A DNA stretch of 64,000 nucleotides from Distichodus sexfasciatus (GCA_032718565.1 JAVGVS010000662.1:1-64000); one strand, 5' to 3'. Positions 47,469-59,282 are shown, numbered from the stretch's first letter. Translations and numbers: made by a program. The notes: generated by a model from the letters alone, not told the origin.

Positions 47469-48589
47469 CTATACAGAGACAAAAATGTATTAGAGCACCA
47501 TACGCTTATACTCCATTTCTCAGTCTCTCACAATTGTCTCTCACATATTCAACACTGCCAATTTGTACAAAAACAGGCTGTTCATACATTGCAGTGACCT
47601 CACTGTAGCCGCTGGCATATCGAGTGATGTACTTGTGTCCAACGAAAATGAAGTATCTCTCTGTCTGTCTATCTATCATGCTTATCAGTTGGATGACGTC
47701 ATAGTCATCTGACCTTGTTGCCGCCATTGTGAGTTGCAAATCTGCTCCAGACTGACAGCTGGATGCTCTAGCTGACGTTACTTCAACTTGTCTACCTAGC
47801 GACGTTATGGATATGTCTCATTTTGATGAACTAAAGATATACACAATGAAAAGATGGCTATTATTGGATGCGGATTGCGGATTGAGTCCCTTTAGATATT
47901 TTCTATCAACTCGCATCCGCTGACACACTGCACTACACTAAGACTTTTCCTTCCACAACATTGACATCTACCTGGTACATAACACATTGTCATATAAAAT
48001 ATGGCATCTCAACGTGAAGTAAATCGTTTTGCTTAAAGGAAAGGTAAATTGCGTTCTTTTGATGAACTTTGTGTAAACAGTTGCTAGCGCTATCTAGCTG
48101 TCGTTAGCACAGCGAAGGGGTATTTATTGATAACTAAGTTGCTGAAATTCAGTGACATGTTGGTTCTCATTGGCAGGCAGGCAACAGCTAAACACCGTGT
48201 GGTTAGACAGACAGACATTTCATTTTCACTGGACACAAGCGCAGTACTCAATATGCCCAGTACTCAATATGGCGGCTACAGTGTGGACGTGCGTGTGGCG
48301 TCGGCTGCAAAACATCTGACAATGAGAACTTCTGTAACACTGTGTGTATGCATACATGTGAATAGTCATTAAATTAATCTGTTTATTTTTATCTCAGTTT
48401 ATTGTCAAGTGTTAAGGGATTTGCACATGTGGTCCACATGTAACATGGCTGTAGAGTGTTTGTTACATTTAGTTACAGTTTTAGACTAGTTTTGAGTTTG
48501 AATGGTAAATCTCCATTGGTACTACAACTTAGACCAAGACTAGGCTTAATCCATGAGCAAGAAACCAGCCCATTATGTCTTGTTCTCAC
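47469..48589 (-). other. igdcc3: igdcc3 intron
   Basis: A 1121-bp phase-1 intron. The interior (about 47640-48330) holds GTCTGTCTATCTATC-like simple repeat and a pair of near-identical CAGTACTCAATATG words (48241-48271), and no gene. Confidence 0.85.
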
Positions 48590-48694
48590 CTGACTTCTCC
48601 ACTCCCTCCTTCAGAGAAACAAAGCGCAGGGTGGCATTACCATCCCCATGCTGGTTAAACGCCAGTATTTTGATTTCATACACCACTGCTGGAT
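48590..48694 (-). CDS. igdcc3: igdcc3 exon: second half of FNIII-2
   Basis: The acceptor lies at the end of a CT-rich tract (CTCTCTCCAG before ATCCAGCAG, 48694); the donor is AAGTCAG then GTGAG (48589). Phase 1 at both ends, 105 bp, 34 whole codons plus the split Asp. The peptide PAVVYEIKILAFNQHGDGNA then TLRFVSLKEGVEKS has the Y-E-I-K-x-x-A-x-N-x-x-G pattern of FNIII strands F and G and one N-glycosylation sequon (NAT). Visible residues 257-290. The polypyrimidine tract is formed by a (CT)n microsatellite. Confidence 0.93.
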
Positions 48695-49230
48695 CTGGAG
48701 AGAGACATGGAGAGAGAGAGAGAGAGGGAGAGTGATGAGAAAAATGAAGCCTAAATGTACCACTGTAAGGTTAGGACTTCAATAAAGAATTCCTTCTTAA
48801 TTGGTTAGTCTCACTGAACAGATATAACATTTAATTCAGAATCCAATGGAATTCCATTCCAGTTCCACTTAAAATTCCATGGTTCCAAGCATTAATAAAA
48901 CAGACACTGTGCATCGCTCTTTATTCTCTCAGAGTAGTGGAAACCTCAGCAGACAAACATGTATTTCTATGCAGCGCTATGCCCCCACCCCCAGATGGCT
49001 CATTTATTGGCCTGTGATTCCCTTTATCGCACTCAGATGCCACTGAATCTTAATGTGCACAAAGTAAAATCCCATAAGTGATGAACACAGCCAGAAAATA
49101 GCAATTCAGCTTAGAACTAAGCACAGACTTCATGGCACGGAGCAATTACCCCAGGAATGAATGCAACTTGAATGACTTATGCGATTTATATATATATATA
49201 TATATACATATATGTGTGTATATATATACT

Positions 49231-49378
49231 CGGTCCTGGGTTCAATCCCCCGGATCGGCTGTAGGGCCTTTCTGTGTGGAGTTTGTGTGCTCATCTTGTG
49301 TTCACATGGGTTTCCAGTTTCCTCCCACAGTCCAAAAGCATACAATATAGGTTAATTGCCAATTTAGAGTTGCCAATT
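49231..49378 (+). repeat. tRNA-derived SINE, family S copy 3 (left arm of a palindrome)
   Basis: It carries the B box GGGTTCAATCC, body GCCTTTCTGTGTGGAGTTTG, and TTTCCTCCCACAGTCCAAAA. It lacks the A-box part of the head. It meets copy 4 tail to tail with about a 10-base spacer. Confidence 0.85.
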
Positions 49379-49527
49379 AACCTATACTGCATGCTTTTGG
49401 ACTGTGGGAGGAAACAGGAGCACCCGGACAAAACCCACGCGAACACGGGGAGAGCACGCAAACTCCACACAGAAAGGACCTTCTCGCTGTGAGGCGGCAG
49501 CACTAACCACTGCGCCACCGCCCAAGA
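49379..49527 (-). repeat. tRNA-derived SINE, family S copy 4 (right arm of a palindrome)
   Basis: Reverse complement of the same element: GGACTGTGGGAGGAAACAGG, then GCAAACTCCACACAGAAAGG and GGTTAGTGCTGCCGCC-like head at the right. With copy 3 it forms arms of about 150 bases; the inner 43 bases of each (49318-49360 and 49370-49415) differ at only a few positions. Confidence 0.85.
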
Positions 49528-49644
49528 ACACTTCATTAGCAGATAATATCTTTTCACTCGATAAACCTAACCCTGCTACGACAAAGCGTTTATTACTTGT
49601 GTCCATCACATTTGAGAGCGTAGGTAAAGTAAGATAAGACCCAC

Positions 49645-49833
49645 CCAGCAGAGAGATATTGAACTGGCTGACATTGCGTGGGAAGGTGAGGGGTCCCGTG
49701 AAGAGCGGCGCGTGGGCCTTGCGGTAGTACAGCTTGAAGCCGTCATGTTGGCCCATCTTTGTGGAAGGATCCCAGGATGCTTGCACCACGCTTGAGTTCA
49801 CCACCTTAGTGTAGAGAGAGGGGGCTGCTGGGA
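49645..49833 (-). CDS. igdcc3: igdcc3 exon: first half of FNIII-2
   Basis: Acceptor TTCCTGTAG before TCCCAGCAG (49833), donor CTGCTGG then GTGGGT (49644). Phase 1 at both ends, 189 bp, 62 whole codons. The peptide begins VPAAPSLYTKVVNSSVVQAS, then WDPSTKMGQHDGFKLYYRKA, with the FNIII landmarks proline-rich start, strand-B/C Trp (WDP) and strand-C GFKLYYRK. Sequons NSS, NVS and NIS suggest glycosylation. Visible residues 194-255. It continues in the exon at 48590-48694. Confidence 0.95.
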
Positions 49834-51059
49834 CTACAGGAACACAGACAGAAAATCACAGCACAATGTTACTCGGACAAACACACCTTTAAAAGGTAAT
49901 AATGTGGCCATCACACAAGGAAAGATCAGTAAATAGTAAATAGTATATATATATACTATACTATGTGGATATTGTTGCCGTTGCACTTTGCGTGTCCACG
50001 ATATCCCACTTATGTTCCCATACGTTAGAATATTTTGCCCATATATCTTATTGTATACACTGCAGTCCTCTTAAGTGTTGACATCCTGTCTTGAGTGTTT
50101 TTATCTCTTGCAGCATTTTTCTGCTTTATTCAGTTAAACAGATACACACCAAGAAACACACAGCGCACACACACTGGGGACTTGACAATTTGCAACAAGC
50201 ATAATGGTCCTTTTCGCACTTTAATGATGCCTTGTGGCTATAGGCAGCATAATAAACAACTAATAAAATAACTGGCAATTTGTTTATAGCGGTCCCGCTT
50301 ACCCAGAATGCATAATAGAACATGCATGTGCACACACCACTGATTTTAAACCATGTGCTTATTTAGGCATAAGTACATGTTGTTTTGCACATATACTGTA
50401 GCAATTTCCCTCAGAATAAAATAAATATGTTCAAACCGTGTGACTCACTAATACCTTTATAACATGCTTTTCATGTGCACGCCTACACATACCATCAGCG
50501 TGTGAGGGAAAATGTGAGAGGGAAACATATGATAACTTAATAAAATCGCACCGTTCAAAATAAAGAAATATATATTTGTTGTCTATTAATAACAAGAAGA
50601 TAATGTTAGAGACAAATGAATGAACAAGCAATTCTGCTTCCAGAGGCTTCTATTTTCATTCAGTTGTGTGCATGCATCCAATCTGCAAAATTGGCACGTC
50701 TGTGTATTGCATGCTTATGATTGGCTGATACATATAGATAGAGATGATCTGCCAAATCCCTCCACCACAAAGCTGAACGCTAAACATTATAAGATTTATA
50801 TGCATGTCAAGTCAAATCAGAGTGACACCAGGAAGAACAGAATTGAAAGACTTTTGTTAATTTGCAACAAAAATGCTTTGGAAAGAATGTGAGTTCAAGT
50901 GGAAAAGGAGAGAGACCTGGGAGAAACACGGAAGACTGCAAAGAAGCTTTCTTCTTTAAGCAAGAACTTTAATATACTGTTTAAAATTGAGTGTTAATTC
51001 ACTTGAGTAAAAAAAAACTATCTAACAGTTGGTTCTGAAAGCCCACAATTTGCTCTCAC
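49834..51059 (-). other. igdcc3: igdcc3 intron
   Basis: A 1226-bp phase-1 intron, donor GTGAGA and acceptor CTGTAG. AT-rich, with no gene or recognisable repeat beyond short AT runs near 49940-49965. Confidence 0.85.
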
Positions 51060-51224
51060 CCTCTCCCAGCGTGTTCTCCTGGACAGTAGCCGAGGCCTTG
51101 CTGGCTCCACGGGATGTATAAGCCTTCACATAGAAACTGTAGCTTGTGGAAGGCTCCAGATCTCCAACCACCTGCTGAAGAGTCAACTTACTCACAGCCT
51201 CCTGATACTCCATCTCTATTGGAT
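51060..51224 (-). CDS. igdcc3: igdcc3 exon: second half of FNIII-1
   Basis: The acceptor is CTCTCTCAG before ATCCAATAG (51224), preceded by a long (CT)n tract; the donor is GGGAGAGG then GTGAG (51059). Phase 1 at both ends, 165 bp, 54 whole codons. The peptide PIEMEYQEAVSKLTLQQVVG, then DLEPSTSYSFYVKAYTSRGA, contains the FNIII signature L-x-P-x-T/S-x-Y-x-F-x-V-x-A. Visible residues 139-192. It joins the FNIII-1 start in the exon at 52386-52633. Confidence 0.95.
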
Positions 51225-51225
51225 C

Positions 51226-51283
51226 TGAGAGAGAGAGAGGGAGAGAGAGAGAGAGGGAGAGAGAGAGAGAGGGAGAGAGAGAG
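51226..51283. repeat. (GA)n microsatellite, forming the igdcc3 splice-acceptor pyrimidine tract on the minus strand
   Basis: An interrupted GA run begins two bases from the exon border. On the transcribed strand it is a CT tract of nearly 60 bases. Confidence 0.9.
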
Positions 51284-52385
51284 GTTCACAAATATCTCTG
51301 ACAGCTTTATAACAAATTCATAACAGATCTCAGGTTCATGGGTTGAGTCCTAAAGGAGCATGACAGTTTTAAAACAAACACAGGCTTCTGCTTTTAACAG
51401 AATATTTAATGCACCTTATTAAGTATTCAGTAGATCAGAACCAGGTCCCATGAAGGGCCAAAAGACTGCAGAATAATGTTTATGGAATGAAAAGCTGCAG
51501 TCTCATGGCTCTGCTCATGGCACAGGGTTCTCACTTCATGGATTATGGATATCAGGTGTATTACCACTGTATTATGGGATGCTCAGACCTTCAAAGTGTT
51601 AACAAGGCTGCACATAATGTGGTCACAATAACAGAACTATACATTCATGAGTATATGGGCATATTCTACTAGGATTTTTACCATTTTTTGATTCTGTTCA
51701 TAATGTTTGTGCCTGAAGGCTGCACTATACAAATGACCCCTCTACCATATGACAGGTTTTTTTATTGTGCCACTAATTTCAGATGTTGCTGATCATTATT
51801 CTATTGAATAAAAACATAATTATTCTTTCATGTAATCTACATGATTTTTAACGACGGTTGTTTTAACCTTTTAAACACTATGGAGACTGTTTGGGACCGG
51901 AACGGAAATATAGAGAAGAAGTCTCACCAAAATGACAGTTGTTCTTCATTGATCCTTCAAACTGTAATGTTAATGAGCATCATAATGTGTGTGGCAACTT
52001 TATTTCAGACTGTATCAGACTATGATGTGTCTGGAAATTGTGTATATGGCAGGTTTGTAAGATTAGCAATTATAAATGGAGTTGATACTAATTTCAATTT
52101 AATTCAGTCCACGACACACATCCTCTACTTCCGGCTCTTTCATGTACTGGCTTTTTCTCATCCTGTGACCTATTCATGCAAATTCTATGACTTATTGCGT
52201 ACCTTGCACTGTCTATTATATTTGTTCAATGTACATGGCTAGATTCTCTCTATCGTATATATTTATATTAATACTACATTTTTTAATCTTTTTGTTTCTT
52301 ACATGTTCTGTATACACCAAAGAAAACACTTTGTATGTGAGAAAGTGCTTGGCAATAAACTGAAGAACTTCACTGTCTCCCGTAC
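51284..52385 (-). other. igdcc3: igdcc3 intron
   Basis: With 51225-51283 this is the phase-1 intron between the FNIII-1 halves (1161 bp, donor GTACGG at 52385). The plus-strand frame at 51841-52242 shows no recognisable domain. Confidence 0.85.
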
Positions 52386-52633
52386 CTGCAGTCTTGCGAA
52401 TGTGCAAGACGTAGCCGATGATGTCCTGTGTGTTCTGCGTGGGCTCGTTCCACGACACTTGAATGGAAGTGGGCGTGAGAGCGTGGGCACTGACGCCCGT
52501 GGGCACACCGGGAAGCCCGTCGGCCCACAGTACCGTGAGGCGGGCGCTGGCCTGCGAGGAGCCTGCACTGTTCTCAGCGATGCACTGGTATATGGCCTCG
52601 TCCTCCTGACTGATCCCATAGATAGTTAGCGTA
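52386..52633 (-). CDS. igdcc3: igdcc3 exon: end of last Ig domain and start of FNIII-1
   Basis: Acceptor ACCTTCTGCAG before TACGCTAAC (52633), donor ACTGCAG then GTACGG (52385). It starts in phase 2 and ends in phase 1, 248 bp. The peptide TLTIYGISQEDEAIYQCIAE, then NSAGSSQASARLTVLW, has the Ig-fold D-x-A-x-Y-x-C pattern (second Ig Cys) and closes the domain. It then reads GVPTGVSAHALTPTSIQVSW, the start of FNIII-1 with its Trp, and ends DIIGYVLHIRKTA. Visible residues 55-138. An Ig/FNIII junction in a single exon is consistent with the family. Confidence 0.95.
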
Positions 52634-52639
52634 CTGCAG

Positions 52640-53250
52640 AAGGTAAGGGAAAGGGGAGAACAAAACAGGGGAGGGAAGAGTTGGGGAATGGAAAATTGAT
52701 AAAGAGAAGGAATAGAGGGGTGTGATGAGGCAGGATGACACAGAAGGTGGAGAAAAGAGGGATGAAGACAAAGTGGAGAGAAAGAGGATAGGCAGGTCAG
52801 TGGTAAGGAAAGAGGGAGGGGAAAGGGACATGGCAGGGGGAAAGAGGGAAAAGAAAAAAGAGGATGAGGCAGAGGATTGAGAGAAGCGTCACGGTGAGGG
52901 AGAGGGGGCAAAAATTAAGACAGAGTGCCGCATAAGATAAGAGAGAAGGTGTGGGGTTGGGGAAAGCGGACAGAGAGGAAGGTCAGGATCAGAGAAAGAG
53001 GGAGGAAAAAGGAACGGGTGGGGTCAGAAAAAGACAGTGGAGAGAATGGAGGATGTTACACTTGTCGAATTCACTCCATCAACACAATCAGTTATAAAAC
53101 AACAACTCTGGGGCAGTGTGCATTTTTAGAGGAAAGGAGGAAGAGTAAGCAACAACGCAGGTGAGATGTTCCAAAGTACAAAGGAGAGAATGACAGTATC
53201 AGAGGGAGAGAAAGAGAAAAGGAGGAGGAGGAGGAGGAGGAGGGAGGCTT
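52640..53250. repeat. Purine-rich low-complexity tract (pyrimidine-rich on the igdcc3 sense strand)
   Basis: Nearly all A and G on the plus strand in two blocks (52640-53045 and 53185-53245), with GGAGGAGG and GGGAAAGG words and (GAG)n at 53220-53241. It ends against the acceptor at 52634. Confidence 0.85.
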
Positions 53251-53508
53251 TCTAGGATTACTAAGATGTTCTAAGACACTTCATCAAAGCAGAAGAACCC
53301 CCACAAAGCCTCGTCTCTTTGGGAAATAAAACCCAAACTGATCCTTTGTGTGTCTGTGTGTGCAGAGTGCTTACGACAGTGAAATTCTGCAGATGAGGAT
53401 TGCACAGAATTGACACACTGGAAAGCTCTTTTCTCTCTGAATAACATCACAACACCACACCCCATCTGCCTATTCTACAGGCCCCCTGCTATCCTCTTTT
53501 CTTCCTCT

Positions 53509-53546
53509 GTGTGTGTGTGTGTGTGTGTGGGTGTGTGTGTGTGTGC
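53509..53546. repeat. (GT)n microsatellite
   Basis: GT repeat with one GGGT interruption. Confidence 0.9.
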
Positions 53547-53927
53547 ATTTGGGTGTATTATTAGTGCTGAATATGTAAGGTATTTTTTTTTCCCTTCTCT
53601 TAATCCTGCGGCCATGAGAAAATAAAACATTTAAGAGTTAAAGGTGTGAAGTAGAGAAATATGGAAATCAGCCTCATCAGCTTCCTGCAGCTCCCCCTTC
53701 TCGCCCTCTCTCTTTCGCTGCTCTCCAATTTTAACTTTTATGGTATTTATGACTCTATTTCCTTTTATGATAAGAAAACAGGGTCAGGATATGACTGTGG
53801 CACAGTGTGCAGCAGTGTTGGTGTATGTACGAAAGTGTGCTTTATCTGAAAACTGTGCTGACATTTATTCCATGCTTCAAAAACATCACAGAAATCCATA
53901 TTACCATCACCCTCTTTTACTCCCCCA

Positions 53928-53932
<5 letters not shown>

Positions 53933-53964
<32 letters not shown>

Positions 53965-54292
53965 GACTCTCCATTCCTTCCTCTTTATCTTTCGCTATCC
54001 ATTTCTTTCTCTCTTTCTCCCTCCATTCCTTTCTCTCTTCCTCCCTCTATTTCTTCCTCTCTCCCTTTCTCCCCCTCCCTCCCTTCATTCCTTCCTCTCT
54101 CAATCCCTACGTTCCTTTCTTTTTTTCTCTCTCTCATTCCTTCCTATCTTCATTCTACCTTCCTCTCTACTGTCTTCTCTCCCTACCTCTCCCTATTCCT
54201 TCCTCTCTCTGTTCCTATCTTCATTCTTCCCTCTCTCCCTCCCTCCCTCCCTCCCTCCATTCCTTCCTTTCTCTCTCTCTTTCTCTCTCTCA
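53933..54292. repeat. (CT)n and pyrimidine-rich tract of about 360 bases
   Basis: Begins with a pure CT run (53933-53960), then CTCCCT- and TTCCTT-type words. Plus-strand frames translate to Ser/Leu/Pro repeats and are artefacts. Confidence 0.9.
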
Positions 54293-54441
54293 TGTTTCTC
54301 TGCAAGTCGCAGGGGTTAGTTTTTTCTGTTTGGAGCGATCACTTGAGCAAAAATTAATTATTCAGATTTGGTGATTGCTGTTTGCATTCAGGAATTAGCT
54401 GTTGGTGAGTCCTGCAGTCATGGCTCAGATATTTTTAAAGT

Positions 54442-54451
54442 CTGTGTGTGT

Positions 54452-54482
<31 letters not shown>

Positions 54483-54485
54483 GGG
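54442..54485. repeat. (GT)12 followed by a 20-base poly(G) run
   Basis: GT dinucleotides at 54442-54465 join directly to 20 consecutive G (54466-54485). Confidence 0.9.
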
Positions 54486-54637
54486 AGCGTTAGTGGGGGT
54501 GAGTTATTGTCTGTCAGTTTATTGAGCTGGTGTGAGTCAGGTGGAATCAATTTCCATGCTCGTTCCCTTTAATTAACGGGATGGAAAGGCCTTTCTATTT
54601 TGTCAAAACACACACATACCCACTGACCCCCCAACAA

Positions 54638-54642
<5 letters not shown>

Positions 54643-54674
<32 letters not shown>
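54643..54674. repeat. (CA)n microsatellite
   Basis: Pure CA run, with further CA-rich sequence on its left. Confidence 0.9.
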
Positions 54675-54677
<3 letters not shown>

Positions 54678-55369
54678 CCCACTTTAAGACACCAGCTGAC
54701 CATGACATGGTTGATGCAAGCACCTGAGATGCGCTACCATGACTACAGGCTGCGTTGCGCCATAGTAAGGAAAGTCAGTTTAAGGCTTGAGGGTGACCTG
54801 TTCTTTGATCTTTCACACATACACACACACACGTTCACACACCCCCACACGCCATAGAGGATGTTGTTGACGTTGGCTTGTGGAGTGTAAAATCCCTAAG
54901 GAAAGCGAGACGCAAGCAGCGAGGAGGAGGAGATGGAGGAGGAGGGGGTGGCAGGTGGATGGTGTTTCTAGGCTTGATTGCACAAAAGAAGGCACTTAGT
55001 GCTGCAGGGGGCCAGAGGTCATGGTCAGCACTCAGGTCCCTCTGGTCTGAACGAGGGATGGATGAGGAATAAAATGGAAACCTTCAAAAAAAACAGCACT
55101 TAAAGCTGCTTTTCCTCTTTCAGTTCTTAATGTAAGGTTCTTCAGATATTCTTCAAAAGGTACTGATTATTTCTGACTCTTTACAGTTTAGTCAGGAACA
55201 AAGTAGAGCTTATAACATGCAAATGAGGCCATGTCTGATCTGTGTTTTTATTAGTGTGTAAATGTCTCTGAGAGAGAAAAAGCAGGGTTTCAGACATTTG
55301 TGATGGCCTGTTGCCTAAAAGATCTGTCAGATGTTTGTGGTTTTAAAGCACTCTTTTGTATGTGAGGAC

Positions 55370-55510
55370 TAGTAACAAAGTGTCTGTAGGAAAGGTTCAG
55401 GTTTTATTGAAATAAAAGAGATAAAAGATTTTTGGTTTCTGAGGTTAAGATTATTGTTTGGTGATTATGGATGTCTACAGAAGCGCATCACAAGGACAGC
55501 AATATGCGAC
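55370..55510 (+). repeat. Partial copy of the dispersed repeat seen at 20101 and 33903
   Basis: Shares GTGAGGACTAGTAA, GTTTTATTGAAATAAAAGAG, GGTTTCTGAGGTTAAG and GATTATGG words with those copies, but is shorter and more diverged. Confidence 0.55.
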
Positions 55511-55949
55511 CATGTGTGCGCGAGTGTGTTTGAGTGTGTGCTTCAAGATTAATGTGTGTACATGTAAGTATGCATGATGGGCTCAATCGATTGTCGCTTG
55601 CTGGTCTTGTCTTTCCGAAGGTCAGCTATATAAAAGCTGCACGAACCTTTAAGTTCCTCAACCATCCACCCACTCAGCCCTACACACACTTAAGCATCAT
55701 GAGCAGTATCTGTTCTTATCTCATATGATCTAAGGCATTTTTCTTCAACCTGGGGTACTGCAGGGGGTCTGCTAAATGAACTGAACTGAAGCTTTTTTTT
55801 TGTCAGAAATCTTTAAGAAATCCAATACTACAAAACAGTAGAATGTTGAAACAACCACTTTCTATGCATTTAAAAAAATAACAGAAAGTTGGATAATTGT
55901 AAGAAAGAAAAATCTCAGTTGTACAAATAATAAATGTCATACATGCATA

Positions 55950-56705
55950 TATGCAGAGCTGGGCAAAGAACTTAACTTCATAAGTGCAAGTACAGATACC
56001 ACTAGTCAAATGTTAATCCAGTGAAAGTCGTACAGTCAAATTTTTACTTAAGTTAAAATACTGAAGTATTTACAGTACATTTTTCACTGCGGTGTTGCAT
56101 AACTGCCACAACACTTACAATACCTAATGCCTCTGACAAGCTTGTAGAACCTGCAGAATAAGGAATTGGAAGAATGTTACAGAATGAAACTCAAACTGAC
56201 AAAGAAAACCAGTCATTAGTTTATTTTTTACTTAATTGTAAGACTACACACCCCCACAAAACAGCATGCTAGTGTTCTGACACAGCTCTGGCAGTGTGTG
56301 GACACACATATATGTGTATGTTTATCAGGAAGACAGTGCAATAGCTGTAAATGCAGCCTGCTCAGAACATACTGTACAGTTAACACTCCATCCTGCTAAA
56401 AACCCAGCTCTACACCTCTAGCTTCATGACTCTTCAACAGCAACAATGTTTTAAGCAAGACAAATACTGCAGAACTGTCTGAACTTCGTTTCATAGTTAC
56501 AGTCTACGGGCGTGACGTAACCCTACTGATTACTGATAGACTGTCACCTGCCAAAAAACCAATCACGTTTTAGAAAAGGAGGAATAACATATCCATAGAT
56601 TTGAAAGTAACAAGTAATGAGAACCTGGATAAAAATGTAGTGAAGTGAAAAGTACAGTATTTGTCTTTTAAATGTAGTGAAGTGAAAAGTGCAGTATCTC
56701 ATATA
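55950..56705. mobile_element. Probable hAT-type non-autonomous element, decayed
   Basis: The left end, GAGCTGGGCAAAGAACTTAA, and the right part, ATGTAGTGAAGTGAAAAGTA (repeated as TGTAGTGAAGTGAAAAGTGC), match the layout of a very common fish hAT element. The right terminus is missing or diverged and I could not read a target duplication. Confidence 0.5.
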
Positions 56706-57039
56706 TGAAAGGGAGTGTAGGTAGACGTGTGTATGTTGGCCACACTGACTTGCTACTAATTCACTATGTTATCACAGCTTTGGTATCTAAAGTAACTTAC
56801 ATTTATTACATTTATAGGAGCAGGCCTTATAGAGAAATCTAGGATTAACAGCCTTGCTTACAAGTCCAACAGTGTCAGTATTGCTCCAGTTCCAGCTTTT
56901 AGGGAAATCCATCCAACCTCCAATCTTCCAGTCTTAAACTCAGGCCTTTAATCACACAAACAACCCCCTGAAATATCATAAATACTGCAATGCACACGTG
57001 TGCTGCTCATCTACATGCAAATATGCTTTATCATCTAAA

Positions 57040-57765
57040 TACGATTAAGGCTGCAAATAATGCTTATTTTGATAATCGATTAATCTGCCGATTTTTTTTG
57101 TTGTTGTTGATTCATCGTTTATTAATTGGATAAAAAGAAGAAAAAAATCCTTTCACATTTTTTTACAAACCAAAACTGTCTTTTTCTATATTTCTTTATT
57201 GTTTACTCATCAACATTATAAAATAGAAAAAAGAATCTGATTAACTGAAAATGAAGAAATATTAAAGAATTGGGCGTTTTCATCTAATGTGGACTCATTT
57301 TGGTCTATAACTCATTTTTTACTCATTTTTGTACAAGATGGAGTTCCACATGAGAGTTGCGTCACAATAATAAGATGGACACGTGTCAGAATAATCACTG
57401 AAAAAATCAAGAAATGACTATTGTGAGTAGAACGCTGGTTGTTTTTGTTATTTATCAGCTAAAAATGAGTTTTGTCTGTAACAAATGGGAAGATTTGACT
57501 GAACTGGAGCACTTCAGTGAATGACTTCCCTATGACAGCTGTGCCCACTAGCAATGTGTTTACATCGTGAAAAAATGGCATTCATGCGTTTCTACGCATT
57601 TCCTTCAGTTTTTGTAACAGCAAGGCACGTCTCCTTCTTTTATGGCGGTCGGCGTCCAGCTTAATGCTGCTTTACTGCCACTTTGGTTAGCTTACTGCCC
57701 TCACATTGGGGGGAGCCACTGTATGCATGTGCATAATAACATACACTCAACTAATCATATCAAAA
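57040..57765. other. Degenerate DNA-transposon-like sequence
   Basis: GCTGCAAATAATGCTTATTT, then TGATAATCGATTAATCTGCC, is like the head of an abundant fish DNA element. The rest to about 57765 is AT-rich, without a transposase frame. Confidence 0.35.
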
Positions 57766-59215
57766 ATCACATATCATACTAATCAAAAGTATGAAAGTAA
57801 TCAAAGAAATGTTATTCTGAATGTAATGAACGGCAATAATGGGACTTAATACAGGCAAAATGCATAACCATCTACTTGCACAAAAACAAAATAACTCTGG
57901 GAGGGAAATAAGTTTTAGTTCTTCTCTCAACCTGATCTACAACTGTGCTACTCCAATACTCCAGAGAGAGACTCCAAGTGTGTTTGACAACCTTGTAAAT
58001 AAGGCAAAGATGCACAGGGCGACTTCATGTGTCGTTATGTGGATGATCCATTTTTCATACTTCTCTCTCACTGGCTACGAGAACTGCTTTAGACTTGGTC
58101 GACTGAATTAATGAGATGAGAGACAGACTGACATAGATATGCTCGTTTACTTCACAAACCTGGCTGCTGCCATTAAATTTGCACAGCGCCTTCTGGAATA
58201 TGTTCGTCTGTCTATTTTTTACACAAACGCTACAGGTCCTATAAATAGAGGTAGTAAATAGTTGCAAACTTACATTAAAACCAAAGCTGAAAACCATATT
58301 CACAGCTTTAAATAATTTATTAGAACACACTTATTTTAAGCTGTTTTTCATATTGTTTTATCTGGGAAAAGACACAATTGTTTTCGCATGGGTATCTAAA
58401 AACACACAGGTTGTGGGATAACTAAAGGAGGATGAAAAGAGAGACAGACAGAAAAATATTCATACCATGCTCCAGTTTTTGTAGATGCATTTTTGTGTTT
58501 GTCCTACTGACCCAAAATAAAAGCCATTCAGAACCTCATCACGCACTAAGCCTCATGGGGCTTCAGACCTCACCAAAAACTGACAGGTGAGCATGACAAC
58601 ACCAGGCACATCACCTGACAGATCTCCAGAACATTCCCAGGCCGTACATAAACTGCAATGTTTCAATCTTTACAAAACCTATTACCATACAGTTCCCATG
58701 TGTGGTGTAAACAAAACATCGTAATCAAAGAACCGCACCACAAGTCAGAAATGTCCCATTTCAACACTAGCTAGATAACCTAATAACCCGGCAGACAACA
58801 AACAAGCAGAGACAGGCGTGAAGATCAAATCCAATTCTCACACTGCGGCTGCGGAGTGGCGGTCCGGACGCAATCTAAGCATTACAATCCCATGGGCAAA
58901 AAGTCCTGCCAGGTGCCGAGACATCAGAGCAAATGAACATGGCACCGGGACAAAACCTGTGACAGCAGCTTTTATTAGAAAATCCATTCACATCCACAGA
59001 CTTCAGCAATACTGAATAATGATCAGGCCAAATTCACAACTTTGGCCACAGTGTCCATAATTAGGGATAAACATTTACCTCTAGACATATCTCCAGAGTT
59101 AAGAATAAATATTATGTATCGATTCTTCCAGAACAAAATTATGCAGGTAGATAATATTCCAGTGAGATAAGCTAAAATAAGCTAAAGGCTAGCAAAGGTT
59201 TCACAAACAAGATAG
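57766..59215. other. No gene seen (igdcc3 intron)
   Basis: Short frames at 57839-58111 (+) and 58055-58330 (-) lack recognisable domains. Confidence 0.4.
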
Positions 59216-59282
59216 TGTGGTCCTACACTGTTGTTTTTGCATTGCTGTGATTTACGGAATATTTAAAATTCTAACATCATTT

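Larger units (their letters stand above)
48695..49644 (-). other. igdcc3: igdcc3 intron with inverted SINE pair
   Basis: A 950-bp phase-1 intron that holds two family S SINE fragments in opposite orientation (49231-49527), an (AT)n run at 49184-49226, and a (GA)n run next to its 3' end (48696-48726, the acceptor tract on the minus strand). Confidence 0.85.

Noticed and set aside
52216..52911. 231-codon open frame (-)
   Set aside because: It runs from low-complexity intron through a real igdcc3 exon and on into the next intron; only 52386-52633 is coding.
53740..54357. 205- and 170-codon frames (+)
   Set aside because: They translate a pyrimidine-rich simple-sequence tract into Ser/Leu/Pro repeats.
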